Assembly (NCBI GenBank): GCA_942491935.1
Contig: CALOCZ010000034.1
Location: forward strand, 81,777-145,776
Direction: 5' to 3'
Origin: JAGTVG01 sp942491935
GTDB lineage: Bacteria; Bacteroidota; Bacteroidia; Cytophagales; Cyclobacteriaceae
Length of the DNA: 64,000 nucleotides
Below are positions 1 through 9,891 of the stretch, one piece after another (the stretch's first letter is position 1; each line of letters opens with the position of its first letter). The notes under the pieces were generated by a model. The model ran no database searches. It was given only the letters and a program-made list of their open reading frames with translations, and was not told the origin of the DNA. Position numbers and translations under genes: made by a program.

Positions 1-1974
1 CGCTAACCTTTCTTTAACCGGGGCTTCTCTCCAGGAATTGTCTACTTCAATTTTCTTTCCGCCCCCCCTGACTTTCTCCGCATAAATAACCAGGTTCTCT
101 GTTGCATCAGGCTTCCGGTTAAATAGTACATCTTCCACTTTCTCAAGAAGTTCTACAGGGATCTCTTCGTATACCTCAATCAATCCGGCATTTACAATCC
201 CCATGTCCAGCCCTGCTTTTATGGCATGATAAAGGAATGCAGAATGCATGGCCTCACGAACCAGGTTATTCCCCCTGAAGGAGAAAGATATGTTGCTTAC
301 TCCACCACTGACCTTGGCATAAGGAAGATGATCTTTAATCCATTTGGTGGCCCTGATATAATCTATGGCATAATTGTTATGCTCTTCAATACCTGTGGCT
401 ACTGTCAATATATTAGGATCAAATATGATATCTTCTGGAGGGAATCCAACTTTTTTTACAAGCAGGTCATATGAGTGCTTACATATCTCTATTCTTCTTT
501 CAAAATTATCTGCCTGACCCTTTTCATCGAATGCCATAACAACCACGGCTGCGCCATACCGGCGTATCATTCTTGCCTGATAAATAAAATTATCTTCCCC
601 CTCTTTCAGGGATATAGAATTTACTACTCCTTTTCCCTGGATACACTTTAAACCGGCTTCAAGAACAGACCACTTAGAGGAATCGATCATGATCGGGACC
701 CTGGCAATATCTGGTTCAGCGGCGATTAGATTTAAGAACCTTGTCATAAGTGTTTCAGAATCCAGCATGCCTTCATCCATGTTGATATCGATCAACTGGG
801 CTCCGTTATTTACCTGATTCCTGGCAATCTCAACTGCGTCATAAAGCTTATCTTCCCTGACAAGCTTCGCAAATTTTAATGACCCGGCTACGTTCGTGCG
901 CTCGCCAATATTCACAAAATTCGTTTCTTCTCTTAAGGTTAGCGGCTCCAGGCCACTCAAGTGCATATAATGATCCTTCTCGGGTATCTCCCTTGGTTTA
1001 TAAGACTTAATTTTTTGAGAAATCGATGATATATGCTCCGGGGTCGTTCCGCAACACCCACCTACGATATTTAAAAAACCTTCTTCAGCAAATTCGCCCA
1101 GAATTGCCGACATTTCCCTGGCAGATTGATCGTACTCGCCAAATTCATTCGGAAGACCTGCGTTTGGATGTATACTGACAGGAATGGTAGCCAGACGGCT
1201 TAATTCCTGAATATAAGGGCGCATCATGTCTGCCCCTAGGGCACAATTAAGCCCGACAGAAAGTAGATCAAAATGAGAAATACTATACCAGAACGCCTCT
1301 GTGGTTTGCCCCGACAAGGTCCTTCCACTGGCATCGGTGATGGTTCCTGACACCATGACGGGCACCTTAGCATTCCGGGATTCAAATAACTCATCAAGTC
1401 CGACAAGAGCAGCTTTGGCATTCAATGTGTCAAACACTGTTTCTATCATGATAATATCTGCTCCACCATCAAGAAGTGCCCCTGCTTGTTCTTTGTATGC
1501 TTCCTTTAACTGGTCAAAGGTAATAGCACGGAAACCAGGATCATTTACATCGGGGGATATTGAAGCAGTTTTATTTGTTGGTCCTAATGAACCTGCTACA
1601 AATCTTGGATCACCCTTACCAGAACTATTGAATTCATCAACTGCTTCCCGCGCCAGTTTCGCTGCTGAAAAATTTATATCATAGATGTAATCCTGTAGCC
1701 CATAATCTGCCTGGGCCACTGACGATCCGCTGAAAGTATTTGTGAGTATGATATCAGCTCCGGCATCCAGGTAAGCTGTATGAATTTCTTTTAAAACAAA
1801 TGGTTGAGTAATTGAAAGTACATCATAATTCCCTTTCAAGGGCTTGGGATGGTCTTTCAATATTTCCATGCGATAGTCTTCTTCTTCCAGTTTTCTACGC
1901 TGGATCATTGTCCCCATCGCTCCATCGATGATAAGGATGCGTTCCTTTAATATTTCCCTGATATCTTTAGTCAT
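1..1974 (-). CDS. metH: Cobalamin-dependent methionine synthase, N-terminal part (cut by window edge)
   Basis: MetH transfers the methyl group of methyltetrahydrofolate to homocysteine through methylcobalamin in the cytoplasm. The 658 codons present start at the ATG at 1974 (MTKDIREILKERILIIDGAMGT) and stay open to the window edge, so the cobalamin-binding and SAM-reactivation domains lie outside. The homocysteine-binding domain covers about residues 1-320, with the zinc-ligand signatures GLNCALG and GGCCGTTPEH. The pterin-binding domain begins near ETNFVNIGERTNVAGS. The frame is clean over its whole visible length, unlike the two genes upstream. A SAM-I riboswitch ends about 40 bp before the start codon, so the gene is expected to be shut down when SAM is plentiful. 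Confidence 0.95.
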   Translation of the reverse strand, partial: MTKDIREILKERILIIDGAMGTMIQRRKLEEEDYRMEILKDHPKPLKGNYDVLSITQPFVLKEIHTAYLDAGADIILTNTFSGSSVAQADYGLQDYIYDINFSAAKLAREAVDEFNSSGKGDPRFVAGSLGPTNKTASISPDVNDPGFRAITFDQLKEAYKEQAGALLDGGADIIMIETVFDTLNAKAALVGLDELFESRNAKVPVMVSGTITDASGRTLSGQTTEAFWYSISHFDLLSVGLNCALGADMMRPYIQELSRLATIPVSIHPNAGLPNEFGEYDQSAREMSAILGEFAEEGFLNIVGGCCGTTPEHISSISQKIKSYKPREIPEKDHYMHLSGLEPLTLREETNFVNIGERTNVAGSLKFAKLVREDKLYDAVEIARNQVNNGAQLIDINMDEGMLDSETLMTRFLNLIAAEPDIARVPIMIDSSKWSVLEAGLKCIQGKGVVNSISLKEGEDNFIYQARMIRRYGAAVVVMAFDEKGQADNFERRIEICKHSYDLLVKKVGFPPEDIIFDPNILTVATGIEEHNNYAIDYIRATKWIKDHLPYAKVSGGVSNISFSFRGNNLVREAMHSAFLYHAIKAGLDMGIVNAGLIEVYEEIPVELLEKVEDVLFNRKPDATENLVIYAEKVRGGGKKIEVDNSWREAPVKERLA

Positions 1975-2014
1975 ATAATAAAAACAAATTCTGAAGGCTG
2001 AAAGGGGGCAAATT

Positions 2015-2121
2015 ATTTCTTATCATTTCCTTATGATAAAGATGGGTATTAGCACCTTACACTGAGCAGGTTGCTAAGACTTCACAGGGCCCAATCCCTC
2101 TGCCTTTCTGGATAAGTTGAA
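2015..2121 (-). ncRNA. SAM-I (S-box) riboswitch upstream of metH
   Basis: Read on the minus strand, the leader contains the S-box core in the right order: CTTATCCAGA, then GGCAGAGGGA, then GGCCC-TGTGAAG, then AGCAACC, then AAGGTGCTAA-TACC. It closes with GATAAG, which pairs with the initial CTTATC (P1; plus-strand positions 2111-2116 and 2019-2024). This is the aptamer that binds S-adenosylmethionine. It lies about 40 bp before the metH start, which fits feedback control of methionine synthesis. I do not see a clear intrinsic terminator between aptamer and start, so the mode of control is not evident. Confidence 0.93.
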
Positions 2122-2172
2122 TACAAATTAAAATAAGAATTATAAAAAACTGAAATATACAATTGAATTTGA

Positions 2173-4303
2173 TCAGTCAAATAAACAATTATCACATAAA
2201 TCGTCTAGCTTCAGATTATAGAATGCCTTATGAATATTAAATGGCTCCTGGCCATCAGCCGATTTTACAGAATAACTTCCATCCTCATTCATCACATAGG
2301 AGTTTACATTATCCATTAAATTAAATTTCAGAATATTTATGGCCTGAGCCCTGACCTTTTGGTCTTTAATCAGGAATAAAGATTCTATTCTTCTGTCAAA
2401 ACTTCTGACCATGACGTCTGCGCTTCCACCGTATACTTTCGGATCTCCATCATTATGAAAATAATACAGACGCGAATGTTCGAGATAATCTCCCACTATA
2501 GAAATGACTTCAATATTCTCGCTTAAATCTTTCCTGCCAGGCCTTAGCGAACAGATACCCCTTACAATCAGTTTTATCGGCACTCCTGCAGCAGAAGCAT
2601 TATACAATTCCCTGATCACATGTTTGTCCTGAAGGGAATTTATCTTTATCACAATTCCAGTCTTTTTCCCCTGAATGGCATTTTCAGCTTCAACGCGGAT
2701 CTTTTCAATCAGTTGCTGTCGCATATCTTTAGGCGCTGTGATCAGGCATTCGTAGATATTAGGCAAGGAATGCCCGGTAATTGCATTAAAGAATTCTGAA
2801 ACATCCTTTGCATAGGTGTCATCTGAGGTAAGAAGTCCAATATCAGTGTACAGGTTAGCGGTAACTTCATTATAATTCCCACTTGACATATGAAGATACC
2901 GGGTCACAGAATTTCCTTCCTTTCTAACAATCAGAAGTAGTTTTGTGTGCGTTTTTACGTTGCTGATGCCATATATTACAAAGCAACCTGCTCTTTGAAG
3001 CTTTTGTGCTTCCTGGATATTGTTCTCTTCATCAAATCTGGCCTTCACCTCGAACAAAACGGACACATGCTTGCCATTTTCTGCAGCTCCTAAGAAGCGC
3101 TGAGACACTCTTGAATCCTTTGCCAAGCGATATACGGTCAGCTTGATAGATAGTACTTTCCCGGATCTTCTGCTGACTTTTCAAGCAATTCAATAAGTGG
3201 TCAATGCTATTGTATGGATGGTGCAAAGGATATCCCTTTGTTTAAGCATTTCAAAAATTGTTTCGTCATCCCCAACATCAAGCATATAATAATGGCAGGC
3301 TTTGACAGGCTTTGATGCTTTAGGAAGACTTTATTTTTGAACTCATTATGATTGACAATTTGCCAAAAGGCTGTATAATCAAATCAGGTTATCATGAGGT
3401 ACTTCAAAAATATTTTCATCCTCAGGTCCCATCGGTTTTTCAGAATCCGATCATCCATGGATTCGGATCGCTCTTCAACTTCAATACTTACTACTCGACC
3501 TGTTTTTCGTGTCTTCAGTTTTCGTTTCGAAGCTCTTCGAGAAAATTGGCTTCAATATCATCACTTTCATCAAGTGTAAAATCGCCATTCCTGGTCAAGC
3601 GCAATAGATTTAAGGAATCAATCTCAATGTTTCTGAAAAGTTTATTGATATGGGCCTTTATAATCTCAGAAATGGGTATGAAGACCATCATGTTTTCCCT
3701 TTCTATCTCATAGAATTTAGGCAGGTTTTGGGGGATCTGAATAAAAGATAATTTCTTTTTGACAGCCTTGCTTTTCGTCTTTGTTATTACAGCGAAGATC
3801 TGAAGCAGGTTCATCAATAAAGGAAATGGATGGTAATTATCATATACCATTGGAGTGAGCATAGGGAAAATCGTTTTTTTAAAATAGTCTTTCACCAGCT
3901 GAGTTTTTCTTCTTCACTAAGCTCATCCAACTCCGGCTATCATGAAACCATTTTTTTCAAATTCAGGGACTAACTGTTCTTGTATAATGATCTGCTTTGC
4001 TCATTGGTAAATTCGTGTGTAAAATGGTATAATAACGTCTTAAATGGACGTTCTCTTAAACCGCTATAATCGACACGTTGCTTACCGTAATCTATGTAGT
4101 TGTATAAGCTGCCTACACGTATCATGAAAAACTCATCCAGGTTGGATCCTGTAATGGCCATGAATTTCAATCGCTTTCAAAAAAATTCCGGTCCTGATTT
4201 TTTGCCTGATCCAGAACCCGTTGGTTAAATTTAAGCCAGCTAGATCCCGGCTGATTAATTTACTCTTAAATATTAGTTCTTTTGTTCGGTCACTAATGGT
4301 CAT
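2173..4303 (-). CDS. ppk1: Polyphosphate kinase 1 (reading frame broken by many indels)
   Basis: PPK1 reversibly makes polyphosphate from ATP. The pieces fall in order: a start at 4303 (MTISDRTKELIFKSKLISRD), LKFMAITGSNLDEFFMIRVG in the N-terminal domain, SIEVEERSES in the middle, and a long intact C-terminal half from about 3126 down to 2173. The C-terminal half has the phospho-histidine region (YLHMSSGNYNEVTANLYTDIG) and YLEHSRLYYF. Summed length, about 710 codons, matches the family. The N-terminal half changes frame many times between about 3130 and 4260, and each change is repairable by adding or removing one base. Nothing here looks like mobile-element insertion. The same pattern in the adjacent essential gyrB points to sequence error rather than decay, but a true ppk1 pseudogene cannot be excluded. 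Confidence 0.85.
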
Positions 4304-4317
4304 TTGCTCAGATTTTT

Positions 4318-4356
4318 AAAAAAAAAATAGGGCTCCCTCTCCAGAAGGCCCTATTT
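4318..4356 (-). terminator. Intrinsic terminator after gyrB
   Basis: On the minus strand a 9-bp stem AAATAGGGC / GCCCTATTT (plus-strand 4348-4356 and 4325-4333) is followed by a run of T residues. It lies just after the gyrB stop at 4374 and before the ppk1 start at 4303, so it should separate the two transcripts. Confidence 0.8.
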
Positions 4357-4373
4357 GAATATGTAATGGCCAA

Positions 4374-6341
4374 TTAAATATCTATATTGGCATATTTTGC
4401 ATTTTCTTCAATAAACTCACGCCTTGGGCTACCTCATCTCCCATTAGCATTGAAAACAGATGATCTGCTTCTGCTGCTGACTCTATGGTTACCAACTTTA
4501 AGCTTCTGCTTTCAGGATCCATGGTCGTATTCCAGAGTTGCTCAGGATTCATTTCACCCAAGACCTTTATATCTTTGTACACCACTGAATCTTCTTTGCC
4601 ATCACCTGCCAATTCTTGTAACAATTTTGCTCACGCTCTTCTTCATTCCAGCAATACCTCTCCTGTTTTCCTTTTTTAGTAAATACAATGGGGGCAAGGC
4701 AATATACAGATATCCCTTTTCTATCAACTCCCTCATATACCTGAAAATAAAAGTCAGTATTAGTGTCCGTATATGACTGCCATCCACATCGGCATCAGTC
4801 ATAATGATGATCTTATGGTAGCGCAGTTTCTCCAGATTGATCGCTTTTTCATCTTCCGCAGTTCCAAAACTCACCCCCAGGGCAGTAATCATATTTTTTA
4901 TTTCGTCATTATCATAAATCCTATGTTCCTGGGCTTTTTCAACATTTAATATTTTACCTCTTAAAGGGAAAATTGCCTGAAATCTTCTATCTCTGCCCTG
5001 TTTGGCTGAACCTCCGGCAGAATCTCCCTCCACAAGGTATAATTCACATACCGCAGGATCACTATCTGAACAATCTGCTAATTTCCCGGCAGTCCGGTCC
5101 CTGTCAATACATTTTTCCGCTGGACCATCTCCCGTGCTTTGCGCGCAGCATGTCTTGCCTGGGCAGCAAGAACAACTTTTGAAACTAATGGTTTGGCTTC
5201 TTTTGGATTCTCTTCAAGATAATGTTGCAAATGTTCCCCCACACTTGTGTCTACGGCCCCAAGAGCCTCCGAATTTCCAAGTTTTGTCTTGGTTTGTCCT
5301 TCAAATTGAGGTTCCTGAACTTTTACAGAAATTACAGCTGTCAATCCTTCCCGAAAATCATCCCCTGAAATATCAACTTTTACTTTTTCAAAAGACCAGA
5401 TTTATCAGCATACGATTTTAATGTTCTGGTTAAAGCTCGTCTGAAAGCCAGCAATATGTGTTCCTCCTTCAATAGTATTGATGTTGTTTACATAGGAAAC
5501 TACATTTTCTGTATACGAATTATTGTACGATAATGCTACTTCTATGGCATACACTTGTCCTTTATCGCTTTTGATGTAAATGCGTTCGGGAATTAGTTTT
5601 TCCGATTGCTGTCCAGATAATTAACAAATTCCCTTAGACCTCCTTCAGAAAAAAACCATCAGACTTATACTTATCAGATCCATTGTCCTCTTTTTCACGG
5701 AAATCAGTCAGTTTAATAAGTATTCCAGCGTTCAGGAAGGACAATTCCCTGAGCCTGGATGCTATGGTATCAAATTTATATTCTTTTACGGTAAACACCT
5801 CCTGGTCAGGTTTGAAACGAACAGTAGTACCAGTTAACTTAGTCTTACCAGCTTCCCTGACTGCATATTTTGGAATCCCTCTTTCGTATTCCTGTTCATA
5901 TACCTTTCCTCCCCTGTTCACGGTAACTTTCAGATGTGAAGAAAGGGCATTCACACAGGATACGCCAACTCCGTGGAGCCCCCCGGATACTTTATAGGTA
6001 TCCTTATCAAATTTCCCCCCTGCGTGCAACACTGTCATAACTACTTCCAGTGCAGATCGGTTCTCTTTGGTGTGTAAATCAGTAGGTATTCCCCTGCCAT
6101 TATCTGACACCGATATGGAATTATCCTCATGAATCTCTACTTCAATTTCACTACAGTATCCGGCAAGAGCCTCATCTATAGAATTATCTACTACTTCCCA
6201 AACCATATGATGAAGGCCTTTAAAGCTTATATCACCAATGTACATGGCTGGTCGTTTTCTTACTGCTTCCAACCCCTCCAGAACCTGAATATTTTCAGCT
6301 GAATAACTTTGTTTTTTGCTTGCTTTGTTCTCTTTGCCCAT
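4374..6341 (-). CDS. gyrB: DNA gyrase subunit B (frame interrupted by eight one-base indels)
   Basis: GyrB is the ATPase subunit of DNA gyrase. From the ATG at 6341 one sees the GHKL ATP-binding domain (VVDNSIDEAL, SDNGRGIP, GGLHGVGVS), the transducer, the TOPRIM domain (YLVEGDSAGGSAKQGRDRR; TDADVDGSHIRTL) and the C-terminus ending IEENAKYANIDI at a TAA at 4374-4376. Repair needs seven added bases, each in a homopolymer, and one removed base. On the plus strand these are G-run 4426-4428, T-run 4625-4628, T-run 4672-4677, T-run 5082-5084, A-run 5390-5393, extra T at 5437, T-run 5597-5601 and A-run 5649-5655. Each repair restores family-conserved residues, giving about 655 residues, normal for GyrB. 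Gyrase is essential, so the breaks are almost certainly sequence errors. The sequence is GyrB-like rather than ParE-like in the TOPRIM and C-terminal regions. Confidence 0.95.
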
Positions 6342-6358
6342 ACTTATTTATTAACATG

Positions 6359-6366
6359 CAAAAATA
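6359..6366 (-). promoter_or_regulatory. Candidate -7 box (TATTTTTG) upstream of gyrB
   Basis: The minus strand reads TATTTTTG here, matching the Bacteroidota -7 consensus TAnnTTTG, 18 bp before the gyrB start codon. The nearest upstream TTG is 31 bp away rather than the usual 19-21, so the -33 element is not supported. The remainder of the 253-bp gap to 6594 shows nothing else I can name. Confidence 0.35.
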
Positions 6367-6594
6367 CAATTTTTATCCCTATTTTCCGTCATTTTGTCAA
6401 AATAAAACCCACATAAATTGCCTCTCAAATACGCATTTTAAACAGTTTTGGGGCGAATAAATATAACGTTATTTAAAAGAGCATCAGGTTGAAGGGAAAT
6501 CTCATCAAAGCTCAACCATTTTATAATTAACCGCAATATCACAATTCGTGGCTTTTTGGCAAGACTGACATGAATCCGCACTTCGATTTCAATA

Positions 6595-6975
6595 TTAAAA
6601 ATAACCCGACCTAAGCATTACCAGGGTACAATCCACAACCACCTCCACCCCTTGCTTCTCAGCCATGTCGATTAAAATGTTGTTTTCAGTTCCCGGATTA
6701 AATATTATTCGCCTTGGGTCTAAGCCAAGAATGTATTCCAGGTAGCCTGACTGATTTTTCGGGTTCATATACAACGTGATGGTATCAACTTTACCGATTT
6801 GTGGTCGGGTACGAATATCCAGGATCGATTTGCCAGCCACAACCCCCGGTCTCAATCCCACAGGGACAATATCATATCCTTTGTTTGATAAGGCATTTGC
6901 GGCTATATATGAAAATCTCGCCGGATTGGTACTGGCACCAAGTATAAGTATCTTTGTATCACTCGCTGAAAGCAT
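6595..6975 (-). CDS. CoA-binding (YccU-like) protein
   Basis: A 126-residue protein made of a single Rossmann-type CoA-binding domain, as in succinyl-CoA synthetase alpha N-domains and stand-alone YccU-like proteins. The nucleotide-binding loop is LILGASTNPARFSY near residue 11. The rest follows the family order (GYDIVPVGLRPG, FNPGTENN, GVEVVVDCTLVML). Stand-alone members bind CoA or acyl-CoA, but their cellular role is not settled. The gene is divergent from the sigma factor gene at 7080. A possible -7 box, TAATTTTG, lies on the minus strand at 7008-7015. Confidence 0.8.
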   Translation of the reverse strand: MLSASDTKILILGASTNPARFSYIAANALSNKGYDIVPVGLRPGVVAGKSILDIRTRPQIGKVDTITLYMNPKNQSGYLEYILGLDPRRIIFNPGTENNILIDMAEKQGVEVVVDCTLVMLRSGYF

Positions 6976-7079
6976 AAAAAATGATTTTTTGATTTACTTT
7001 ATAAATACAAAATTAATAAAAGTGTAAGGAAAATATTTGTGTTGAATTAAATTGGTGATTAAACTTTAATGAATATTTT

Positions 7080-7649
7080 TTGTCAAAATATTTGTTTACC
7101 AGAACCTTGCAGGAAGAGAAAGAAATAATACGGAAAATAAAAGACCCGGCTTCAAGAGACCTTGGGTTCAATGAGCTTGTTGGTGCTTACCAGCAAAGGT
7201 TATATTGGCATATCCGTAAAATGGTGATCGATCATGATGATACGGATGATCTTTTGCAGGAGGTTTTCATTAAGATATGGAAGAATATCGATAGGTTTAG
7301 GGAAGATAGCAATCTGTTTACATGGATGTATAAGATTGCGACCAATGAATGTTTGAATTTTCTTAAAAGGAAAAAAGACAAATATAAAGTATCCATGGAT
7401 GATGTAAACCATGAGTTAATAAGTAAACTTGATAACAGTGCGCATATAAGCGGATCAGTGATTCAGATGAAATTGCAAAAGGCATTACTTAGACTACCTG
7501 ATAAACAGAGACTGGTTTTCAATATGAAATATTTTGATGACATGAAATACGATGATATATCAAAAATTACCGAAACCAGTGTTGGCAGTTTGAAGGCCAG
7601 TTATCATATAGCTGTAAAAAAAATAGAAGAATATATTAAACTGGATTAA
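7080..7649 (+). CDS. ECF-type RNA polymerase sigma factor
   Basis: A 189-residue sigma-70 family protein. Region 2 is seen at about residues 35-100 (DDTDDLLQEVFIKIWKN, then FTWMYKIATNECLNF). Region 4 lies at about 135-185 (LPDKQRLVFNMKYFDDMKYD, then SVGSLKASYHIAVKKIEEY). No ATG is available in frame near the start, so the TTG at 7080 is taken. It heads a plus-strand cluster with a membrane-anchored protein, a Spy-like protein and a beta-barrel, which suggests an envelope-stress or surface regulon. The next gene is in the position of an anti-sigma factor. Confidence 0.9.
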   Translation: MSKYLFTRTLQEEKEIIRKIKDPASRDLGFNELVGAYQQRLYWHIRKMVIDHDDTDDLLQEVFIKIWKNIDRFREDSNLFTWMYKIATNECLNFLKRKKDKYKVSMDDVNHELISKLDNSAHISGSVIQMKLQKALLRLPDKQRLVFNMKYFDDMKYDDISKITETSVGSLKASYHIAVKKIEEYIKLD

Positions 7650-7694
7650 ACTTTTAGAGCAAATAGTTGTCAAATAGAAAATATCAATAAGAAA

Positions 7695-8132
7695 ATGAAA
7701 CTGGAAGACTTAAATAAGGACAATATATTTAAAGTTCCCGATAATTATTTCGAGAATTTTCCAGACCGTCTCCAGAAGCGTATTAAAGAAAGTGAGAAGC
7801 ATAAAAAGGTTCCCATAATACGACTCAAAACGATCATTAATATGGCTGCCGCAGCTGCCATCCTGATATTTGCAATTTATGGAATCACCAAAATAAATGA
7901 CAATACTACTTCTGCGGATCAATTACTATCTGAGATATCTACTGAAGAGCTGATAAATTATCTGGTGGAAAGTGAAATGAGTACTGATGAATTCCTGGAA
8001 AGTCTTGATATGTCGTTAATTACTTCTACTGAGGATCCCATTTCTGATGAAATTATAACCTCTGAACCATTGGATGAGGAAACTATAGATGAGCTTCTTG
8101 ATGAATTCGAAATTGAAATGCAATATCTGTAA
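7695..8132 (+). CDS. Single-pass membrane protein, possible anti-sigma partner
   Basis: A 145-residue protein that I do not recognise as a named family. The N-terminal 45 residues are charged and cytoplasmic in character (VPDNYFENFPDRLQKRIKES). One transmembrane segment follows at about 50-65 (INMAAAAAILIFAIYGI), then an acidic extracytoplasmic tail rich in Asp and Glu. The order cytosolic head, one helix, external tail, directly after an ECF sigma gene, is what an anti-sigma factor would look like. No zinc-binding anti-sigma motif (HxxxCxxC) is present, so that role is inference from position only. Confidence 0.6.
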   Translation: MKLEDLNKDNIFKVPDNYFENFPDRLQKRIKESEKHKKVPIIRLKTIINMAAAAAILIFAIYGITKINDNTTSADQLLSEISTEELINYLVESEMSTDEFLESLDMSLITSTEDPISDEIITSEPLDEETIDELLDEFEIEMQYL

Positions 8133-8151
8133 TACTGAAAAATATAAGATC

Positions 8152-8652
8152 ATGATTAGGAAATTCATATTTATTATCGTCCCACTTTTATTTTTCTTCC
8201 AAATTTCATTTGGACAGAACAGAGATGCCAGGCAAAAAATTGAGAGTGCCCGAATCGCACTGATCACTGATAGGCTGGGGTTGACACCGGATCAGGCTGA
8301 AAAGTTCTGGCCAATATATAATGAATATAATATCCACAGAAAAAATCTCGTCCAGGAAATGCAGGGCGCCAGAAAAGAAGTGGACATGAACAACCTGTCG
8401 GAAGAACAGGGCAAGGCTTTGATGAAACTGGGACTGGATATCAAGGAGAGACAACTTCAGCTGGAGAAGACGTATTCGGAAAGATTGACTGATGTCATTT
8501 CCACAAAACAGATGCTCTCTCTCAGAAAAGCTGAAGATGACTTTAGAAAGATGATTATCCAGAGGCTGGAGGATAGAAAGCGCCAGCAAATGCGACGGGA
8601 TCAGATGATCAATAGAAGAGAGCAATTGATGAAAGATAAAGGAAATAATTAG
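8152..8652 (+). CDS. Spy/CpxP-like periplasmic protein
   Basis: The protein has 166 residues from the ATG at 8152, which gives a clear signal peptide (MIRKFIFIIVPLLFFFQISF, cleaved after FGQ). A reading frame upstream would overlap the preceding gene and mask this signal. The mature part is highly charged and helical with LTxxQ-type repeats (LGLTPDQAEKFWPIYNEYN; LSEEQGKALMKLG) as in Spy and CpxP periplasmic chaperones. The last 40 residues are Arg/Gln/Lys rich. It lies 19 bp after the putative anti-sigma gene, fitting a sigma-controlled envelope-stress operon. Confidence 0.7.
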   Translation: MIRKFIFIIVPLLFFFQISFGQNRDARQKIESARIALITDRLGLTPDQAEKFWPIYNEYNIHRKNLVQEMQGARKEVDMNNLSEEQGKALMKLGLDIKERQLQLEKTYSERLTDVISTKQMLSLRKAEDDFRKMIIQRLEDRKRQQMRRDQMINRREQLMKDKGNN

Positions 8653-8691
8653 CATAATTTTTGATATATTTTATAGAGAAGGCATTATAAT

Positions 8692-9729
8692 TTGATAGAA
8701 TTTTTAAAAAAGAGACTGGTTTTGGTTTCCCTTTCCCTGATTATGGTATTGGGAGGCTATTCTAATGCCCACTCTCAGGATTATGACCTTGATTCTTTGA
8801 TAAACGAAACCCTGGCATATGACTCCCTGCTCCTGGACGAACTTGCACAGGACTCTCTGTCTATTATCGATCTTATCGATAGCCTGTTAAAAGGTAAATT
8901 CAAATTTTCCTCCCTGATGTTACGTACTGCATATACAAGCAATATTATGAATGCAGGACGCGATTTTGGCATCAATCAGTATGGTTTTTCGCTTGGTGCA
9001 TCTTATTATCATAAAACCGGCCTTTTCGGGGATTTAACTACGTATTGGAACAGCGATGTGGAACCTCATATAAATCCGACAACCATTACCTTGGGATATA
9101 TGGGCTCTATAACTAGGAAATGGAGCGTTATAGCATCTTACGAACATTTCTTTTACACACAGGATCAGAGTTATGACGGCGTGCTTTATCCTATTACAAA
9201 TTCACTGAACGCTTCTACATACCTTGATCTTAAACACTTTTCCTTAGGTGTGGATTATTCTTTTATGTTCGGGCAGGAAACTGCTCACAGGATAAGACCT
9301 AACATGTATGGCATTATCAGGATCAAAACAAAAGGATTTATAGATGAAATTGACATCTTTCCTTCGGCCTCCCTCCTGCTAGGGAATGCAACTATCTATT
9401 ATCTCGATGAAAATTACTCGCAGCTTCAATCATTGCTGGAACAACAGGGCATAAATAATTTTCAGCAATTCAGGCAACGAAGACCAAGGCTTTCCCAATA
9501 TCTTATTGCAAATTACGTAACCTATGATGAAAGAACTGATAATGTATTTGGTATAATGAATTATTCCCTTTCTCTGCCCATCATGTTCAGAATGAATCGA
9601 TTTACTTTCTCAACCAGTTATTACATTAATTTTCCAGTTGCACTTCCAGGCGAAGAGATAGACCTGAGTCCAAACAGTTACTTTAATGTATCCCTGCTGT
9701 ATTCTATTCCATTTGGTCTTAAAAAATAG
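8692..9729 (+). CDS. Predicted outer-membrane beta-barrel protein
   Basis: A 345-residue protein starting at a TTG (MIEFLKKRLVLVSLSLIMVL, signal peptide ending near NAHSQ). After an acidic Asp/Leu/Ser-rich stretch to residue 65, alternating aromatic/polar strands fill the rest (SLGASYYHKTG, SVIASYEHFFY, SLGVDYSFMFG). It ends in a barrel-like strand, YFNVSLLYSIPFGLKK. I do not recognise a named family. It is the last gene of the sigma-factor cluster. Confidence 0.6.
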   Translation: MIEFLKKRLVLVSLSLIMVLGGYSNAHSQDYDLDSLINETLAYDSLLLDELAQDSLSIIDLIDSLLKGKFKFSSLMLRTAYTSNIMNAGRDFGINQYGFSLGASYYHKTGLFGDLTTYWNSDVEPHINPTTITLGYMGSITRKWSVIASYEHFFYTQDQSYDGVLYPITNSLNASTYLDLKHFSLGVDYSFMFGQETAHRIRPNMYGIIRIKTKGFIDEIDIFPSASLLLGNATIYYLDENYSQLQSLLEQQGINNFQQFRQRRPRLSQYLIANYVTYDERTDNVFGIMNYSLSLPIMFRMNRFTFSTSYYINFPVALPGEEIDLSPNSYFNVSLLYSIPFGLKK

Positions 9730-9891
9730 TCTTTTCAGCAACGTAAAATTAAACAGCAGTATTAAATACTGATATATACAAGGGCTATATATTTGAAATT
9801 TCCTTTTCTGACAATATCCATTTTGGTAGATTTGTTTCAGGATGTTTATTAAATTGACATACATATCCGGGGATATTTTAACTCAATAGTT

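Noticed and set aside
226..474. 82-codon plus-strand frame at the left edge
   Set aside because: It is the antisense of metH, whose own frame is continuous and family-conserved there.
4387..5421. Several plus-strand frames over gyrB
   Set aside because: They lie opposite the GyrB coding frames and carry no protein signature.
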